From Gammaproteobacteria bacterium (GTDB taxonomy: Bacteria > Pseudomonadota > Gammaproteobacteria > Steroidobacterales > Foliamicaceae), in the NCBI GenBank assembly GCA_011523505.1, contig WTGP01000043.1, positions 24,187 to 88,186 of the forward strand: 64,000 nt of DNA. The letters run 5' to 3'. Under the pieces are notes generated by a model. That model was not told the origin of the DNA and made no database searches. It worked only from the letters and a program-made list of their open reading frames with translations. The position numbers and the translations under genes are program-made. Shown piece after piece: positions 16,728 to 25,553 of this stretch. Positions within the stretch are counted from its first letter, which is position 1. The number at the start of each line of letters is the position of its first letter.

Positions 16728-19700
16728 TGTCCCGCGACCGGCCGCCCGGCATTCTCTCGGACTTCTGCTCGATCCATTCGTAGATTACCGGCAGCAGTAC
16801 CAGGGTCAGGAAGGTCGAGGTGACGAGGCCGCTCACAACCACCGTCGCGAGCGGCCGCTGCGTTTCCGCGCCGACGCCCGAAGAAAGCAGCATGGGAACC
16901 AGGCCCAATATGGCCGTGCTGGCGGTCATCAATACGGGCCGCAGGCGCATGGCGGTTCCGCGGCGGACGGCGTTCGCGACGCTCATGCCCTGGCCGCGCA
17001 AATCATTGATGACACTCACCAGGACAATGCCGTTCAGCATCGCCACACCGAACACGGCGATGAACCCGATTGCCGATGGCACCGAGACGTGCTGACCGGT
17101 AATGAACAGGCCGAGCAGGCCGCCGATCGTGGCGAACGGGACGTTCGCGATAATCAGGGTCGCGTACTTGACCGAGTTGAAGGCCGTATAGAGCAGGACG
17201 AAGATGAAGAATATCGTGAGCGGAACGATGATCGACAATCGCGCCAGCGCGCGTTGCTGGTTTTCGAATGCGCCGCCCCACTCGATCCAGTAACCGGCCG
17301 GCAGGTCGATCCGGTCCTCGATCGCGGCGTTCGCGTCGCGCACGAAGCCGTCGATATCGCGGCCGCGCACGTCCATCTGGATGACGGCGTATCGCTGCAA
17401 CTGTTCGCGTCGAATGAAGGAATAGCCTTCCGCCACGCTGACATCGGCTACGGCGGATAGCGGCACGATCGCACCGCCGCTGGTTCTGAGCGGGATGCGC
17501 TGAATCGACTGCACTGTCGCCTTCGACGCGTCGTCGAGCCGGGCGGTGATGTCGAAACGGCGCACGCCGTCAATCAGCGTGGAGACCGGTTCGTTGCCGA
17601 TACCGGTGCGCACGACTACCAGGACGTCGTCGGCGTTCAGTCCGAACCGGGCAAGCTGGTCGCGCCTGACCCGGATTCGAATCTGCGGTTTGCCGACGTT
17701 GGCTTCCAGCGAAAGATCGGCGACACCTTCTACCTCGGCGATCAAGTCCTTGATTTCCTCGCTCAGCCGGTCCAGCACAGACAGATCCTCCCCGTAGATC
17801 TTCGCCGCGAGGGTTGCGCGCACGCCCGATATCAGTTCCTCGACGCGCATCTGGATCGGCTGCGTAAAGGCCACGACCGCCGTGGGGACGACGCGTTCAA
17901 GCTCTTCGCGCATGACCTCGGCGAGTTCCCCAATGTCGCGATCGCCCGGCCACTCGTCTTCCGGCTTGAGCTGCGTGTAAATCTCCATGTAGTTCACGTC
18001 CGCCGTTTCGCCTTTTTCCGCGCGTCCGATCATCGCCACCGTGGTCTCGACTTCCGGGAACTTCGAGAGTGCGTTCTCGATGTCTATCGAGACCTTGATC
18101 GATTGATCCAGCGATGCCGAAGGGATCGAGGTGACGCGCCACATGATCGAGCCCTCCTGAAGCTGCGGCATGAATTCCTTGCCCAGCAGGGGAAACAGCG
18201 CCAGACTGGCGGCGAGCAACCCGACCGCGCCGGCCACCACGGCCTTTTTCCGGCCCAGCGACCACTCGAGCAGCGGCAGGTAGCGGGCCTTGATCACGCG
18301 CACCAGCCAGGTGTCGCGTTCTTGCCTGGGCTTGAGAATCAACGCGGCCAGTATCGGAATCAGCGTGAGCGTCAGCACCAGCGATCCGGCCATTGCAAAA
18401 CTGATGTTGAAGGCCATCGGCTTGAACAGCTTGCCTTCGAGGCCTTCAAGCGCGAACAGCGGCAGAAACACGACAATGATGATGAGGATTGCGAACGAAA
18501 CAGGGTTGGCGACCTCGCGCGCGGCTTCCATCACCGCGGCGGTTCGATCGACGGGCCCGCCGGACTCCCTGCGCTGCGCCATGATGCGGAACGAGTTCTC
18601 GACCATCACCACGGCGCCATCGATCATTATTCCGATGCCCACGGCGAGCCCCGCCAGAGAAATGAGATTGGCGGAGAGGCCCGCTTCGCCCATGAAAATG
18701 AACGCGATGAGCGTGGCGAACGGCAGGGCGGCAATCACCACCGCGGCCGAGCGCAACTCGCCCAGCAACAGGAACAGCACGACCGCGATCAGGATCGACC
18801 CCTGGACCAATGCCGCGACCGCCGTGCCGACGGCCTCCTCCACCAGATCCGTGCGCTCGTACAGTGGCCGCAACGCGACCCCTTCCGGCAAGGACTGATC
18901 GACGATCTCGACCTTTTCCTTTACCGCCTCGACGACGTCCTTCGCATTCTCGCCCATTCGGGACAGCGCCATGCCCAGCACCACCTCCTTGCCGTCGCGC
19001 GTGACCGCGCCGAAACGCACGGCCCCGCCCTGCCTGATGTCAGCGAGGTCGCGCAGGTAAACGGGTATTCCGTCTTCGACCTTGACGACCATACTGCCGA
19101 TGTCCTGCTCGTTTTCGACCAGTCCCAGGCCGCGCACCAGGTACTGCTCGGCGCCGATGTTCACGTACTGGCCGCCCACCTGGCGATTGTTGGTCTCGAT
19201 GACTTCCATGACTTCGGTGAAGGTCAGGTCGTACTTGATCAGGCTGAACGGATCCATCACCACCTGGAACTGCCGCTCCTGGCCACCCCAGGAAATCACG
19301 TCATCGACGCCCGGCGCGGTGCGAAGGATCAGGCGCACGCTCCAGTCGTGCAGCGTGCGCAGGTCCATGTCGGTAACCGCTGCGTTGAGCCGCTCATCGG
19401 CGCGTTCCAGCGTGTACCAGAACACCTGGCCCAGTCCCGAGGTATTCGGGCCCATCTCGGGCGTGCCGTAGCCTTCGGGGATGCGGTCGCCCACCTCCTG
19501 CAGCCGTTCCATCACGAGCCGGCGGGCGAAATAGATGTCCATCCCGTCATCGAAATAGACGGCGACGTACGACAGGCCGAAGAGGCTGACCGAGCGAATC
19601 TCCTGGACCCCAGGCAGCCCCGCCAGACCGGACTCGATCGGAAAGGTCAGCAACTGCTCGACGTCCTCGGCGGCGAGACCGGGCGACTCGGTGTAAATGT

Positions 19701-19842
19701 TGACCTGCGCCGGAGTGACGTCCGGAAAGGCGTCGATCGGCACCGTCACCACGGCCCGCCAGCCCAGGAACGCGACCACGGCGAAGACGATGAGGACGAG
19801 GAACTTGTAGCGCAGCGAGGCTTCGACAAGCTTCTCTAACAT
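16702..19842 (-). CDS. czcA: Heavy-metal efflux RND transporter (CzcA/CusA type)
   Basis: A 1046-residue inner-membrane proton antiporter of the HME-RND class. It has an N-terminal helix with VPIDAFPDVTP, two large periplasmic loops and 12 predicted helices. The proton-relay helix reads VGIGIMIDGAVVMVEN, close to the DGA/VEN signature of Czc-type pumps. It would expel Zn, Cd, Co, Cu or similar ions through the CzcC/CzcB channel; the metal cannot be read from sequence. It is last in the czcC-czcB-czcA order, 40 bases after czcB. Its 3' end overlaps the PiT-like gene. Confidence 0.93.
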   Translation of the reverse strand: MLEKLVEASLRYKFLVLIVFAVVAFLGWRAVVTVPIDAFPDVTPAQVNIYTESPGLAAEDVEQLLTFPIESGLAGLPGVQEIRSVSLFGLSYVAVYFDDGMDIYFARRLVMERLQEVGDRIPEGYGTPEMGPNTSGLGQVFWYTLERADERLNAAVTDMDLRTLHDWSVRLILRTAPGVDDVISWGGQERQFQVVMDPFSLIKYDLTFTEVMEVIETNNRQVGGQYVNIGAEQYLVRGLGLVENEQDIGSMVVKVEDGIPVYLRDLADIRQGGAVRFGAVTRDGKEVVLGMALSRMGENAKDVVEAVKEKVEIVDQSLPEGVALRPLYERTDLVEEAVGTAVAALVQGSILIAVVLFLLLGELRSAAVVIAALPFATLIAFIFMGEAGLSANLISLAGLAVGIGIMIDGAVVMVENSFRIMAQRRESGGPVDRTAAVMEAAREVANPVSFAILIIIVVFLPLFALEGLEGKLFKPMAFNISFAMAGSLVLTLTLIPILAALILKPRQERDTWLVRVIKARYLPLLEWSLGRKKAVVAGAVGLLAASLALFPLLGKEFMPQLQEGSIMWRVTSIPSASLDQSIKVSIDIENALSKFPEVETTVAMIGRAEKGETADVNYMEIYTQLKPEDEWPGDRDIGELAEVMREELERVVPTAVVAFTQPIQMRVEELISGVRATLAAKIYGEDLSVLDRLSEEIKDLIAEVEGVADLSLEANVGKPQIRIRVRRDQLARFGLNADDVLVVVRTGIGNEPVSTLIDGVRRFDITARLDDASKATVQSIQRIPLRTSGGAIVPLSAVADVSVAEGYSFIRREQLQRYAVIQMDVRGRDIDGFVRDANAAIEDRIDLPAGYWIEWGGAFENQQRALARLSIIVPLTIFFIFVLLYTAFNSVKYATLIIANVPFATIGGLLGLFITGQHVSVPSAIGFIAVFGVAMLNGIVLVSVINDLRGQGMSVANAVRRGTAMRLRPVLMTASTAILGLVPMLLSSGVGAETQRPLATVVVSGLVTSTFLTLVLLPVIYEWIEQKSERMPGGRSRDTSRRTAGD

Positions 19843-19882
19843 GCGAATTCCCCGGGGCGCGTTGGCACTAGCGACGCCGCTG

Positions 19883-21055
19883 CTAGTGCGCGTGGCCTTC
19901 GCCGATCGCGGACTTCAGCAAAAGCGACTTGAGATGGAACACGCCGCCCACGGCCACTTCGTCACCCTCGAAGAGCCCGCCGCGAACCACCGTCCAGTCG
20001 CCCACGGTGGGTCCCGCGTCGATTTCCTCGGCATGAAACTCGGCGCCGTTTTCCAGCCTGAATACCGCGGGAGCGCCGTCAATCAGGGTCACGGCCGTGT
20101 TCGGAACGGCCAGTGCCGGGGCGCTCATGCCGGTTTCAATCTCCACCTCGACGAACTGGCCGGGATGCAGCCGATCGCCGGCGTTGTCCACTTCGATGCG
20201 AAAGCCCTGGGTGCGCGTGGTTTCATCCAGAAGGTGCTGGCGCTGAATGACCGTGCCTTCAAGCCACACGACCCGATCGAGACTGACGCGCGCCCTGGCG
20301 CCCTCGTCGAATTCCGGCAATGCGCTCGGTACCGTTTGCGCTTCCACCCACATGACCGACTCGTCGGTGATGCTGACCAGCACACGCCCCGGCTCGATCA
20401 GTTCGCCCACAATGAAATCGTCCTGCAACACCGTGCCCGCTTGCGGCGCAATCAGATCGAACACGCCCGTGGCCCGGCCCGCGTCGTCGGATTGCGTCAG
20501 CGCCTCGGCTTGCGATTCAGTCATGCCGTAGGCCACTACCTTGCCGAAAGCCTGTTGCCGGGCGACCTGCGCCTCGGTGTAACGCTGCGCGGACACCGTG
20601 TCCCGGCCAAGCGACCTGACGCGCTGCCACTCCCGGTCGGCGATGATGAGTGCGCCTTGCGCTGCGGCCATCTCGACGCTTGAAAGGGTCAGCAGCGGCC
20701 GGCCGGCCTCGATGTGATCGCCCAAGCGGACGTGCCGGGCAATCACCTGCGCCGGAATGCGGGTCGTGACCCGCGCTGACCGGTAAGCGTTAATGACAAC
20801 CTCGCCGGGAAGGCGCAGGGATTCGCTCAGCGCGCGTCGGGCAATGGCTTGCACCGTTACGCCCGCGGATGCGCGCTCGTCGAGGGTCATTCGGATGGCG
20901 CTGCCCTCTTCGTCTTCGCCGTGCTCATCGTGGTCCGCGTCCTGAGCGTGGGCGGGGACGAGAAACGCGAGGCACAAACACGCCGCCCAACGCTTCGATA
21001 CGCCCGCGAGTCGATTCTCCGTGTGCATGGCGGCGGCCGAGCGGTGGAGGTTCAT
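19883..21055 (-). CDS. czcB: RND periplasmic adaptor (membrane-fusion protein, CzcB type)
   Basis: A 390-residue exported adaptor with a probable N-terminal signal segment ending near AHAQ, a short metal-ligand patch (HDEHGEDEE), a lipoyl/barrel-sandwich domain (ARVTTRIPAQVIARHVRLGD), an alpha-hairpin and beta-barrel (GTVLQDDFIVGELIEPG), and a His-containing C-terminus (EGHAH). It links CzcA to the outer-membrane channel. The ATG at 21055 is preceded by GGAGGT and sits in an ATGA overlap with czcC, which decides the start over the ATG nine codons later. Confidence 0.9.
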   Translation of the reverse strand: MNLHRSAAAMHTENRLAGVSKRWAACLCLAFLVPAHAQDADHDEHGEDEEGSAIRMTLDERASAGVTVQAIARRALSESLRLPGEVVINAYRSARVTTRIPAQVIARHVRLGDHIEAGRPLLTLSSVEMAAAQGALIIADREWQRVRSLGRDTVSAQRYTEAQVARQQAFGKVVAYGMTESQAEALTQSDDAGRATGVFDLIAPQAGTVLQDDFIVGELIEPGRVLVSITDESVMWVEAQTVPSALPEFDEGARARVSLDRVVWLEGTVIQRQHLLDETTRTQGFRIEVDNAGDRLHPGQFVEVEIETGMSAPALAVPNTAVTLIDGAPAVFRLENGAEFHAEEIDAGPTVGDWTVVRGGLFEGDEVAVGGVFHLKSLLLKSAIGEGHAH

Positions 21056-22311
21056 CGGACACCTCCATTACCAAACCAGGCGTCCACCTGGCCGGACGCC
21101 CCCAACCATTCGAACCAGGCGCGCCAGAGGGCGTGGCGCAAATCGAGCGCGCTCTCCTGCACGTCGAGCGTGGCGGTCAATTGCACCAGGTAATCCGTCG
21201 TGCTCAGTTCACCGGCCTGCCAGAGCAGTTGCAACTGCTCCGTTTGGCCTGTCAGGCTCGCCTGCCCGGTCGATTCCCAATCTTCCCAGGCGCCGCGCGA
21301 CAGCTCGTATCGCTCGGCGGCGCCGATCAGCCGCGCGTGGGCGCGCTGCAGGACATCGTCGGCAATCTGTTGCGCCCGGCTGCGCTCGGCCAGCGCCGCC
21401 CTCACTTCATGGTTGTAGCGATTGCGGATAAAAAACGGGATGCTGAGACTGAGGCCGATCAGGGTCTCACCATCCTCCTCGCCCCCCGCAAGACTTACCG
21501 TGGCGTCCGGCCGGCGTTCGCGTCGCCTGAGTTCAACCAGGGCATCCGCGGACTCGACCCGACGCCGGGCGGCCAGGACCTCGGGCAATGCGAGAACCAG
21601 CGATTGAGCGTGGGCGTCCGACGGTACGCCCGGCAACGACGCCGGCAGCGCCGGCCATTCAGTGGCGGGCGATTGCGGCGTCACATTTCTCACCGCCTGG
21701 CGCGCTTCCGCCAACGCGGAAGCGGCAGTCGCCCTGCGGATGCGCGCGTCCGTGCCCGAAAGCCGGGCGAGATCGAACTCCACCCGGCTCAGGTCGCCGG
21801 CGTCAAAGCGCCGTTCCGCCAGCGCCACAAAGTTGTCCATCAGTTGTGCGCGGGATTCGGCCAGCTTGTTGCGCTCGATGCCGGTTTGATGCAGCGCCAG
21901 GCCGTTGAGCAGTTCCACGGTGACCTCCCGCCGCGTAGTGAGATACTCCGCTTCCACCACCAAGCGGTCCGACTCGGCGACCGCGGCCCGCGCGTTGCGC
22001 TTGCCGCCCCAGTCAATCGTCTGACTGATCCCGAGCGCGCGCGTGTCGGCGTCGGCGTTCTCGGCCTCGAGACTGAGTTCCGGATTGTAGAGCGGGCGTG
22101 ACGCCGCGTCGCGAAACGCACTGCTCGCCTCGAGGGCGGCACGTGCGGCCTGAACGCGGGGGTTTGCCTCGACCACCGCTTGTACGAACCGGGTGAGCAC
22201 AGGATCCGCCGGCGTGAATTCCGGCGAATCGGCCTCGGCAGCGTGGGCGACCCACGGAACCAGCAACAGGACGCCCGACCATGAGGCGAGGCGACGACAT
22301 CGTGTTTGCAT
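21052..22311 (-). CDS. czcC: Outer-membrane efflux channel (TolC/CzcC family)
   Basis: A 419-residue exported protein: signal peptide (about 1-24), then two repeated long coiled-coil halves as in TolC-family channels (NPRVQAARAALEASS; YNPELSLEAENADADTRALGISQTIDWGGKR is split around residue 75-105). It completes the tripartite Czc system, giving the exit duct across the outer membrane. It is the first gene of the operon; a 167-bp gap separates it from the divergent cupin gene and holds the operon's likely promoter and a short palindrome. Confidence 0.88.
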   Translation of the reverse strand: MQTRCRRLASWSGVLLLVPWVAHAAEADSPEFTPADPVLTRFVQAVVEANPRVQAARAALEASSAFRDAASRPLYNPELSLEAENADADTRALGISQTIDWGGKRNARAAVAESDRLVVEAEYLTTRREVTVELLNGLALHQTGIERNKLAESRAQLMDNFVALAERRFDAGDLSRVEFDLARLSGTDARIRRATAASALAEARQAVRNVTPQSPATEWPALPASLPGVPSDAHAQSLVLALPEVLAARRRVESADALVELRRRERRPDATVSLAGGEEDGETLIGLSLSIPFFIRNRYNHEVRAALAERSRAQQIADDVLQRAHARLIGAAERYELSRGAWEDWESTGQASLTGQTEQLQLLWQAGELSTTDYLVQLTATLDVQESALDLRHALWRAWFEWLGASGQVDAWFGNGGVR

Positions 22312-22355
22312 ATATCAACCCCCGGGTACAGTCTAAAAGATCAGCATGGTTGCGA

Positions 22356-22367
22356 AACCTGCAGGTT
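22356..22367. promoter_or_regulatory. 12-bp perfect palindrome, possible operator
   Basis: AACCTGCAGGTT lies in the divergent gap between czcC and the cupin gene, 45 bases before the czcC start. Palindromes of this kind serve MerR-type metal regulators, but no clear -35/-10 pair with the long MerR spacer could be aligned around it and no regulator gene is adjacent. The assignment is speculative. Confidence 0.28.
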
Positions 22368-22478
22368 CAGGCTCATTGTTGACCCCTGACGGAATCATGG
22401 TTAGCATAAATGCCCCATTTTCAAGGCTGCCTTACGCGCCCGGTAGTTCGGCCGCGGCGGCAGACGAGGAGAAAAAAA

Positions 22479-22916
22479 ATGGCTGACAACTCCCCCACCG
22501 GCAGTTACGTCCAGATGGATGCCGTGGACTGGGTCCCGTTCCCGCAAGGCCTGTGCCAGGGCGACATCAGTTGGAAACTGCTGCATGTTTCGCCGGAAGC
22601 AGGCGCCTGGACCGCGATCTTCGACTGCAAGGCCGGGTCGTCCTTCGCCAAACATGTCCATATGGGTCCCGGCGAGTATTTCCTGACCAAGGGCCGCATG
22701 AATGTGCGCGGCGGCACTGCCGAAGGCGGCGACACGGCAGTTGCGCCGGGCTATGGCTACGAAGCCTGCAACGCCCAGCACGATCACACCGAGTTCCCCG
22801 AGGACAGCGAGTTCTACATGACCTTCCTGGGTCCGCTGAACTTCCTGGACGACGACGGCAACACCGTGGCGGTGGTAGGCTGCAAGCAGGTCCTGGACGC
22901 CTGGAACGCCTCCTAA
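22479..22916 (+). CDS. Cupin-domain protein (ChrR-like / acetylacetone-dioxygenase-like)
   Basis: A single-domain cupin of 145 residues. The first cupin motif reads KHVHMGPGEYFLTKGRM, with the H-x-H and Glu ligands that usually hold Fe2+, Zn2+ or Mn2+, and later ACNAQHDHTEF supplies a further His. Close family relatives include anti-sigma ChrR cupins and 2,4'-dihydroxyacetophenone dioxygenase. The ATG at 22479 is chosen because GAGGAG (22465-22470) precedes it. The gene is divergent from czcC. Its relation to the metal genes on both sides is not evident. Confidence 0.8.
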   Translation: MADNSPTGSYVQMDAVDWVPFPQGLCQGDISWKLLHVSPEAGAWTAIFDCKAGSSFAKHVHMGPGEYFLTKGRMNVRGGTAEGGDTAVAPGYGYEACNAQHDHTEFPEDSEFYMTFLGPLNFLDDDGNTVAVVGCKQVLDAWNAS

Positions 22917-22939
22917 GGCGGTCAGTTTCATCGACTCTG

Positions 22940-22962
22940 CGGCCCTGAAACGCAACGGGCCG
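22940..22962 (+). terminator. Weak stem-loop after the cupin gene
   Basis: CGGCCC (22940-22945) pairs with GGGCCG (22957-22962) across an 11-base loop. It lies 24 bases after the cupin stop. No T-run follows, so intrinsic termination is doubtful. Confidence 0.28.
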
Positions 22963-22998
22963 TAGTGTGTTACGCTTGTGGCGCGGGGGAAATGCGCC

Positions 22999-23292
22999 AT
23001 GCTTGCCATGCTGCTTGAAAATCGATGCCGTATTCGCGGCATTGTCTGCGTTACGGCTTTGCTGCTTTACGCGGGCGCTCTGGAGGCGGACCAGCACCGG
23101 CACGGCGAGGACTGTACCGACGAAGTATGCGCGGTATGCCTGTTCACCGATTCCGGCGGCGCCGCGCCAGCCGTTTCAGACCAGCCCGGTTCGCGCCTGT
23201 TGCGCGTGTCGGCGCCCGTTGCCTTTAGATACCTTCTGGCGGCCTCCCGGCCGTTTGAGCCTCGCCGCACCCGGGCCCCGCCCATCTCCTGA
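22999..23292 (+). CDS. Small secreted Cys/His-rich protein
   Basis: A 97-residue protein with a hydrophobic N-terminal export segment (about residues 10-30), followed by QHRHGEDCTDEVCAVCLF, which has a His pair and three closely spaced cysteines, and a Pro/Arg-rich tail. I do not recognise a named family, but short exported Cys/His proteins often precede zinc-type TonB receptors. The ATG at 22999 is preferred to the GTG at 22978 because it gives a standard signal sequence. It lies 72 bases before the receptor gene and is probably a metal-binding accessory; that is inference. Confidence 0.6.
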   Translation: MLAMLLENRCRIRGIVCVTALLLYAGALEADQHRHGEDCTDEVCAVCLFTDSGGAAPAVSDQPGSRLLRVSAPVAFRYLLAASRPFEPRRTRAPPIS

Positions 23293-23310
23293 TCGCTCCC
23301 TTTGAACTGC

Positions 23311-23338
23311 GTGCGCGGCATCCGCCGATGCTGCGCAC
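23311..23338 (+). other. Strong RNA hairpin between small Cys/His gene and TonB receptor
   Basis: A 12-bp stem (23311-23322 with 23327-23338) closed by the loop CGCC. Eleven pairs are Watson-Crick and one is G-U. It ends 26 bases before the receptor ATG and has no T-run, so it may serve as an mRNA processing or stability element, or as attenuator, rather than a terminator. Confidence 0.55.
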
Positions 23339-23364
23339 GGGACTGGTGGATCAGGAGATGGCTG

Positions 23365-25533
23365 ATGAATTATTTGAGAATTGTTTTTTTGACGGGGGCG
23401 CTCGCCGGCGCGTCTGCGGGCCTTGGACAGGAACAGGCGCAGGAGGCGGACGAGGCCCCGGACGGCGCGCTTGAGGAAATCGTGATTGTGGGGCATCCGC
23501 TGTCCGCCGAAGGTCTGGCGACACCCGCGGACGTCCTGGCGGGCCGCGAGCTTGAGCGGAAAGTAGCGCATAACATCGGCGATACGGTAGGCGGCGAACC
23601 CGGCATACACAACAGTTCCTTCGGGTTGGCCGTGGGACGTCCCGTGATCCACGGACTGGGTGGCGCGCGGGTGCGAGTGATGGAGGACCGCATCGACGCC
23701 ATGGACGTGTCGGTAACCAGCGGCGACCACGCCGTGACCGTGGAACCCTTCATCGCCGATCGGGTGCAGATCTTCAAGGGCCCCGGGACGCTCTTGTACG
23801 GCTCCGGCGCCATAGGCGGCGTGGTGGACACGCACACCGGGAGAATACCTCACGAGGTGCCCGACGAACTGGACGGCAAGGTGAGCCTGGGGTTCGGGGG
23901 CAACGGCAACGGCAACGCGCGGACCGGATCGTTCCGCCTGGACGGCGGCGCCGGGAACTTTGCGTGGCACCTTGACGCGTTCCGGCGCGATGCCGACGAC
24001 TACGAGATTCCGGGCTATGCCGAGTCGGCGCTGCTGCGCGCGATGGAAGAGGAGCACGAGGAAGAGGAGGAGCACCACGAGGAAGACGGCGACGAAGAAG
24101 AGGAAGAGGATCACGAAGAGGAAGAGGAAGTCTTCGGGATACTTCCCGGCAGCGGCCAGGACGTGTTCGGCGGTTCCGGCGGCTTCTCGGTGATCGGGGA
24201 GCGCGGCTTTTTCGGCGTGGCGGTCAGCGGTCTGGATGCGGAGTACGGCATTCCGGGCCATGACGCGGAGCTCCATCTGCACGGGGAAGAGGAAGAAGAA
24301 GGGGAAGAGGGCGAACACCACGAGGACGAAGAGGAGGAGCACGAGGCCGAGGAAGAGGGCACGCCTTACATCGACCTGAAGCAGACGCGCGTGGACATCG
24401 AGGCCGGGCTGGCCGACCCGCTTCCCGGATTCACCAATTTCAACGTAAGGCTGGGCATCAACGATTACGAGCATGCGGAAGTCGAGGGGTCCGGCGAAGT
24501 AGGCACGGCTTTCGAGAACCAGGCCTGGGAGGCGCGCGCGGAACTGACTCATGCGCCGGCCGCCGGCTGGACCGGCGCGCTGGGACTGCAGGTGGCGGAC
24601 CGGAGTTTTTCGGTGGTCGGGGAGGAAGCCTTTACGCCGCCGGTGGATACCCGTTCCCTGGGCGCCTTCTGGGTTGGCGAGCGGTCGCTTGGGGATTTCA
24701 ACGTGGAGGCGGGCGCCCGCCTGGAAAGCGTTGAGCATGAACCCGAGGCCGGCGGTAGCTGGGACTTCACTACCTTCAGCGCATCCCTGGGCGCGATACT
24801 GCCCGTTGACGCCACCTGGACCGCGTCGGCGCTGTTGGATTACTCCTCCCGCGCCCCGGTGGGCGAGGAATTGTTCTCCAACGGTCCGCACCTGGCCACC
24901 CTGAGCTTCGAGATCGGCGATTCCGAACTTCAGGAGGAAAAGGCACTCAACTTCTCTGGGGTTCTGCGCGGGGTGGGCGACGGCTGGTTGTTCGCCGCCA
25001 CCGTCTATCGCACCGCCTTTACCGATTTCATTTATCAGGCCGCGACCGGAGAGGAAATGGAGGAGTTGAATGTGCGCCGGTTCGCGCAGGCTGACGCAAC
25101 CTTCACCGGCCTCGATCTGGAGGCCTCCGTCACCGTGCTGGAGAGGGGCGATGCGCGGCTGGACGTGACGGGCTTCTTCGACACGGTCTCCGCCGAACTG
25201 GACGTGAGCGGCAACGACCATCTCCCGCTTATTCCGCCGCGCCGCGCCGGAATCGGACTTGACTTCGAGGCCGGCCCGTTCAACGTCAGGCTGGACTACG
25301 TTCGCGCGTCCGCACAGGACGACGTGGCCGACTACGAACTTCCCAGCGAGGGCTACAACGATCTGCGCGCCTGGTTGAGTTACGAGATCGAGCGGGATGA
25401 CATGCTGGCCGAAATTTTCCTTCGCGGCAGAAACCTGACCGGCGACGAGCAGCGCAAGCACACGTCCCTCATCAAGGACCGGGCGCCCGAACCGGACCGC
25501 ACGATCGAGGCGGGATTGCGGATAAACTTCTAG
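23365..25533 (+). CDS. TonB-dependent receptor with His/Glu-rich insertions (ZnuD-like)
   Basis: A 722-residue outer-membrane receptor: signal peptide (1-22), plug domain (EEIVIVGHPLS, GGARVRVMEDRIDAMDVS, GTLLYGSGAIGGVV) and a 22-strand-type barrel ending in RINF. Two insertions (about 228-255 and 303-331) consist almost wholly of Glu, His and Asp. His/acid-rich loops are typical of zinc receptors such as ZnuD. The ATG at 23365 follows AGGAG (23353-23357). The next gene starts 20 bases later, so the receptor and the DUF2796/ABC genes form one zinc-uptake operon by inference. Confidence 0.9.
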   Translation: MNYLRIVFLTGALAGASAGLGQEQAQEADEAPDGALEEIVIVGHPLSAEGLATPADVLAGRELERKVAHNIGDTVGGEPGIHNSSFGLAVGRPVIHGLGGARVRVMEDRIDAMDVSVTSGDHAVTVEPFIADRVQIFKGPGTLLYGSGAIGGVVDTHTGRIPHEVPDELDGKVSLGFGGNGNGNARTGSFRLDGGAGNFAWHLDAFRRDADDYEIPGYAESALLRAMEEEHEEEEEHHEEDGDEEEEEDHEEEEEVFGILPGSGQDVFGGSGGFSVIGERGFFGVAVSGLDAEYGIPGHDAELHLHGEEEEEGEEGEHHEDEEEEHEAEEEGTPYIDLKQTRVDIEAGLADPLPGFTNFNVRLGINDYEHAEVEGSGEVGTAFENQAWEARAELTHAPAAGWTGALGLQVADRSFSVVGEEAFTPPVDTRSLGAFWVGERSLGDFNVEAGARLESVEHEPEAGGSWDFTTFSASLGAILPVDATWTASALLDYSSRAPVGEELFSNGPHLATLSFEIGDSELQEEKALNFSGVLRGVGDGWLFAATVYRTAFTDFIYQAATGEEMEELNVRRFAQADATFTGLDLEASVTVLERGDARLDVTGFFDTVSAELDVSGNDHLPLIPPRRAGIGLDFEAGPFNVRLDYVRASAQDDVADYELPSEGYNDLRAWLSYEIERDDMLAEIFLRGRNLTGDEQRKHTSLIKDRAPEPDRTIEAGLRINF
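24046..24357 (+). repeat. Two Glu/His low-complexity coding blocks in the receptor
   Basis: Blocks at 24046-24129 and 24271-24357 are purine-rich GAA/GAG/CAC repeats encoding Glu, His and Asp runs in what should be two surface or periplasmic loops of the receptor. They flank a normal beta-strand segment. The base composition differs sharply from the rest of the gene, and slippage could change block length between strains. Confidence 0.8.
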
Positions 25534-25553
25534 AACGTTACGCCAGGTTCAGT

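Noticed and set aside
18103..19839. A 578-codon plus-strand frame inside czcA
   Set aside because: It is antisense to a well-supported RND transporter and has no recognisable domain.
22917..23000. A Zur-type operator upstream of the zinc-uptake genes
   Set aside because: No AT-rich inverted repeat resembling a Zur box could be aligned here or before 25554; a divergent consensus remains possible.
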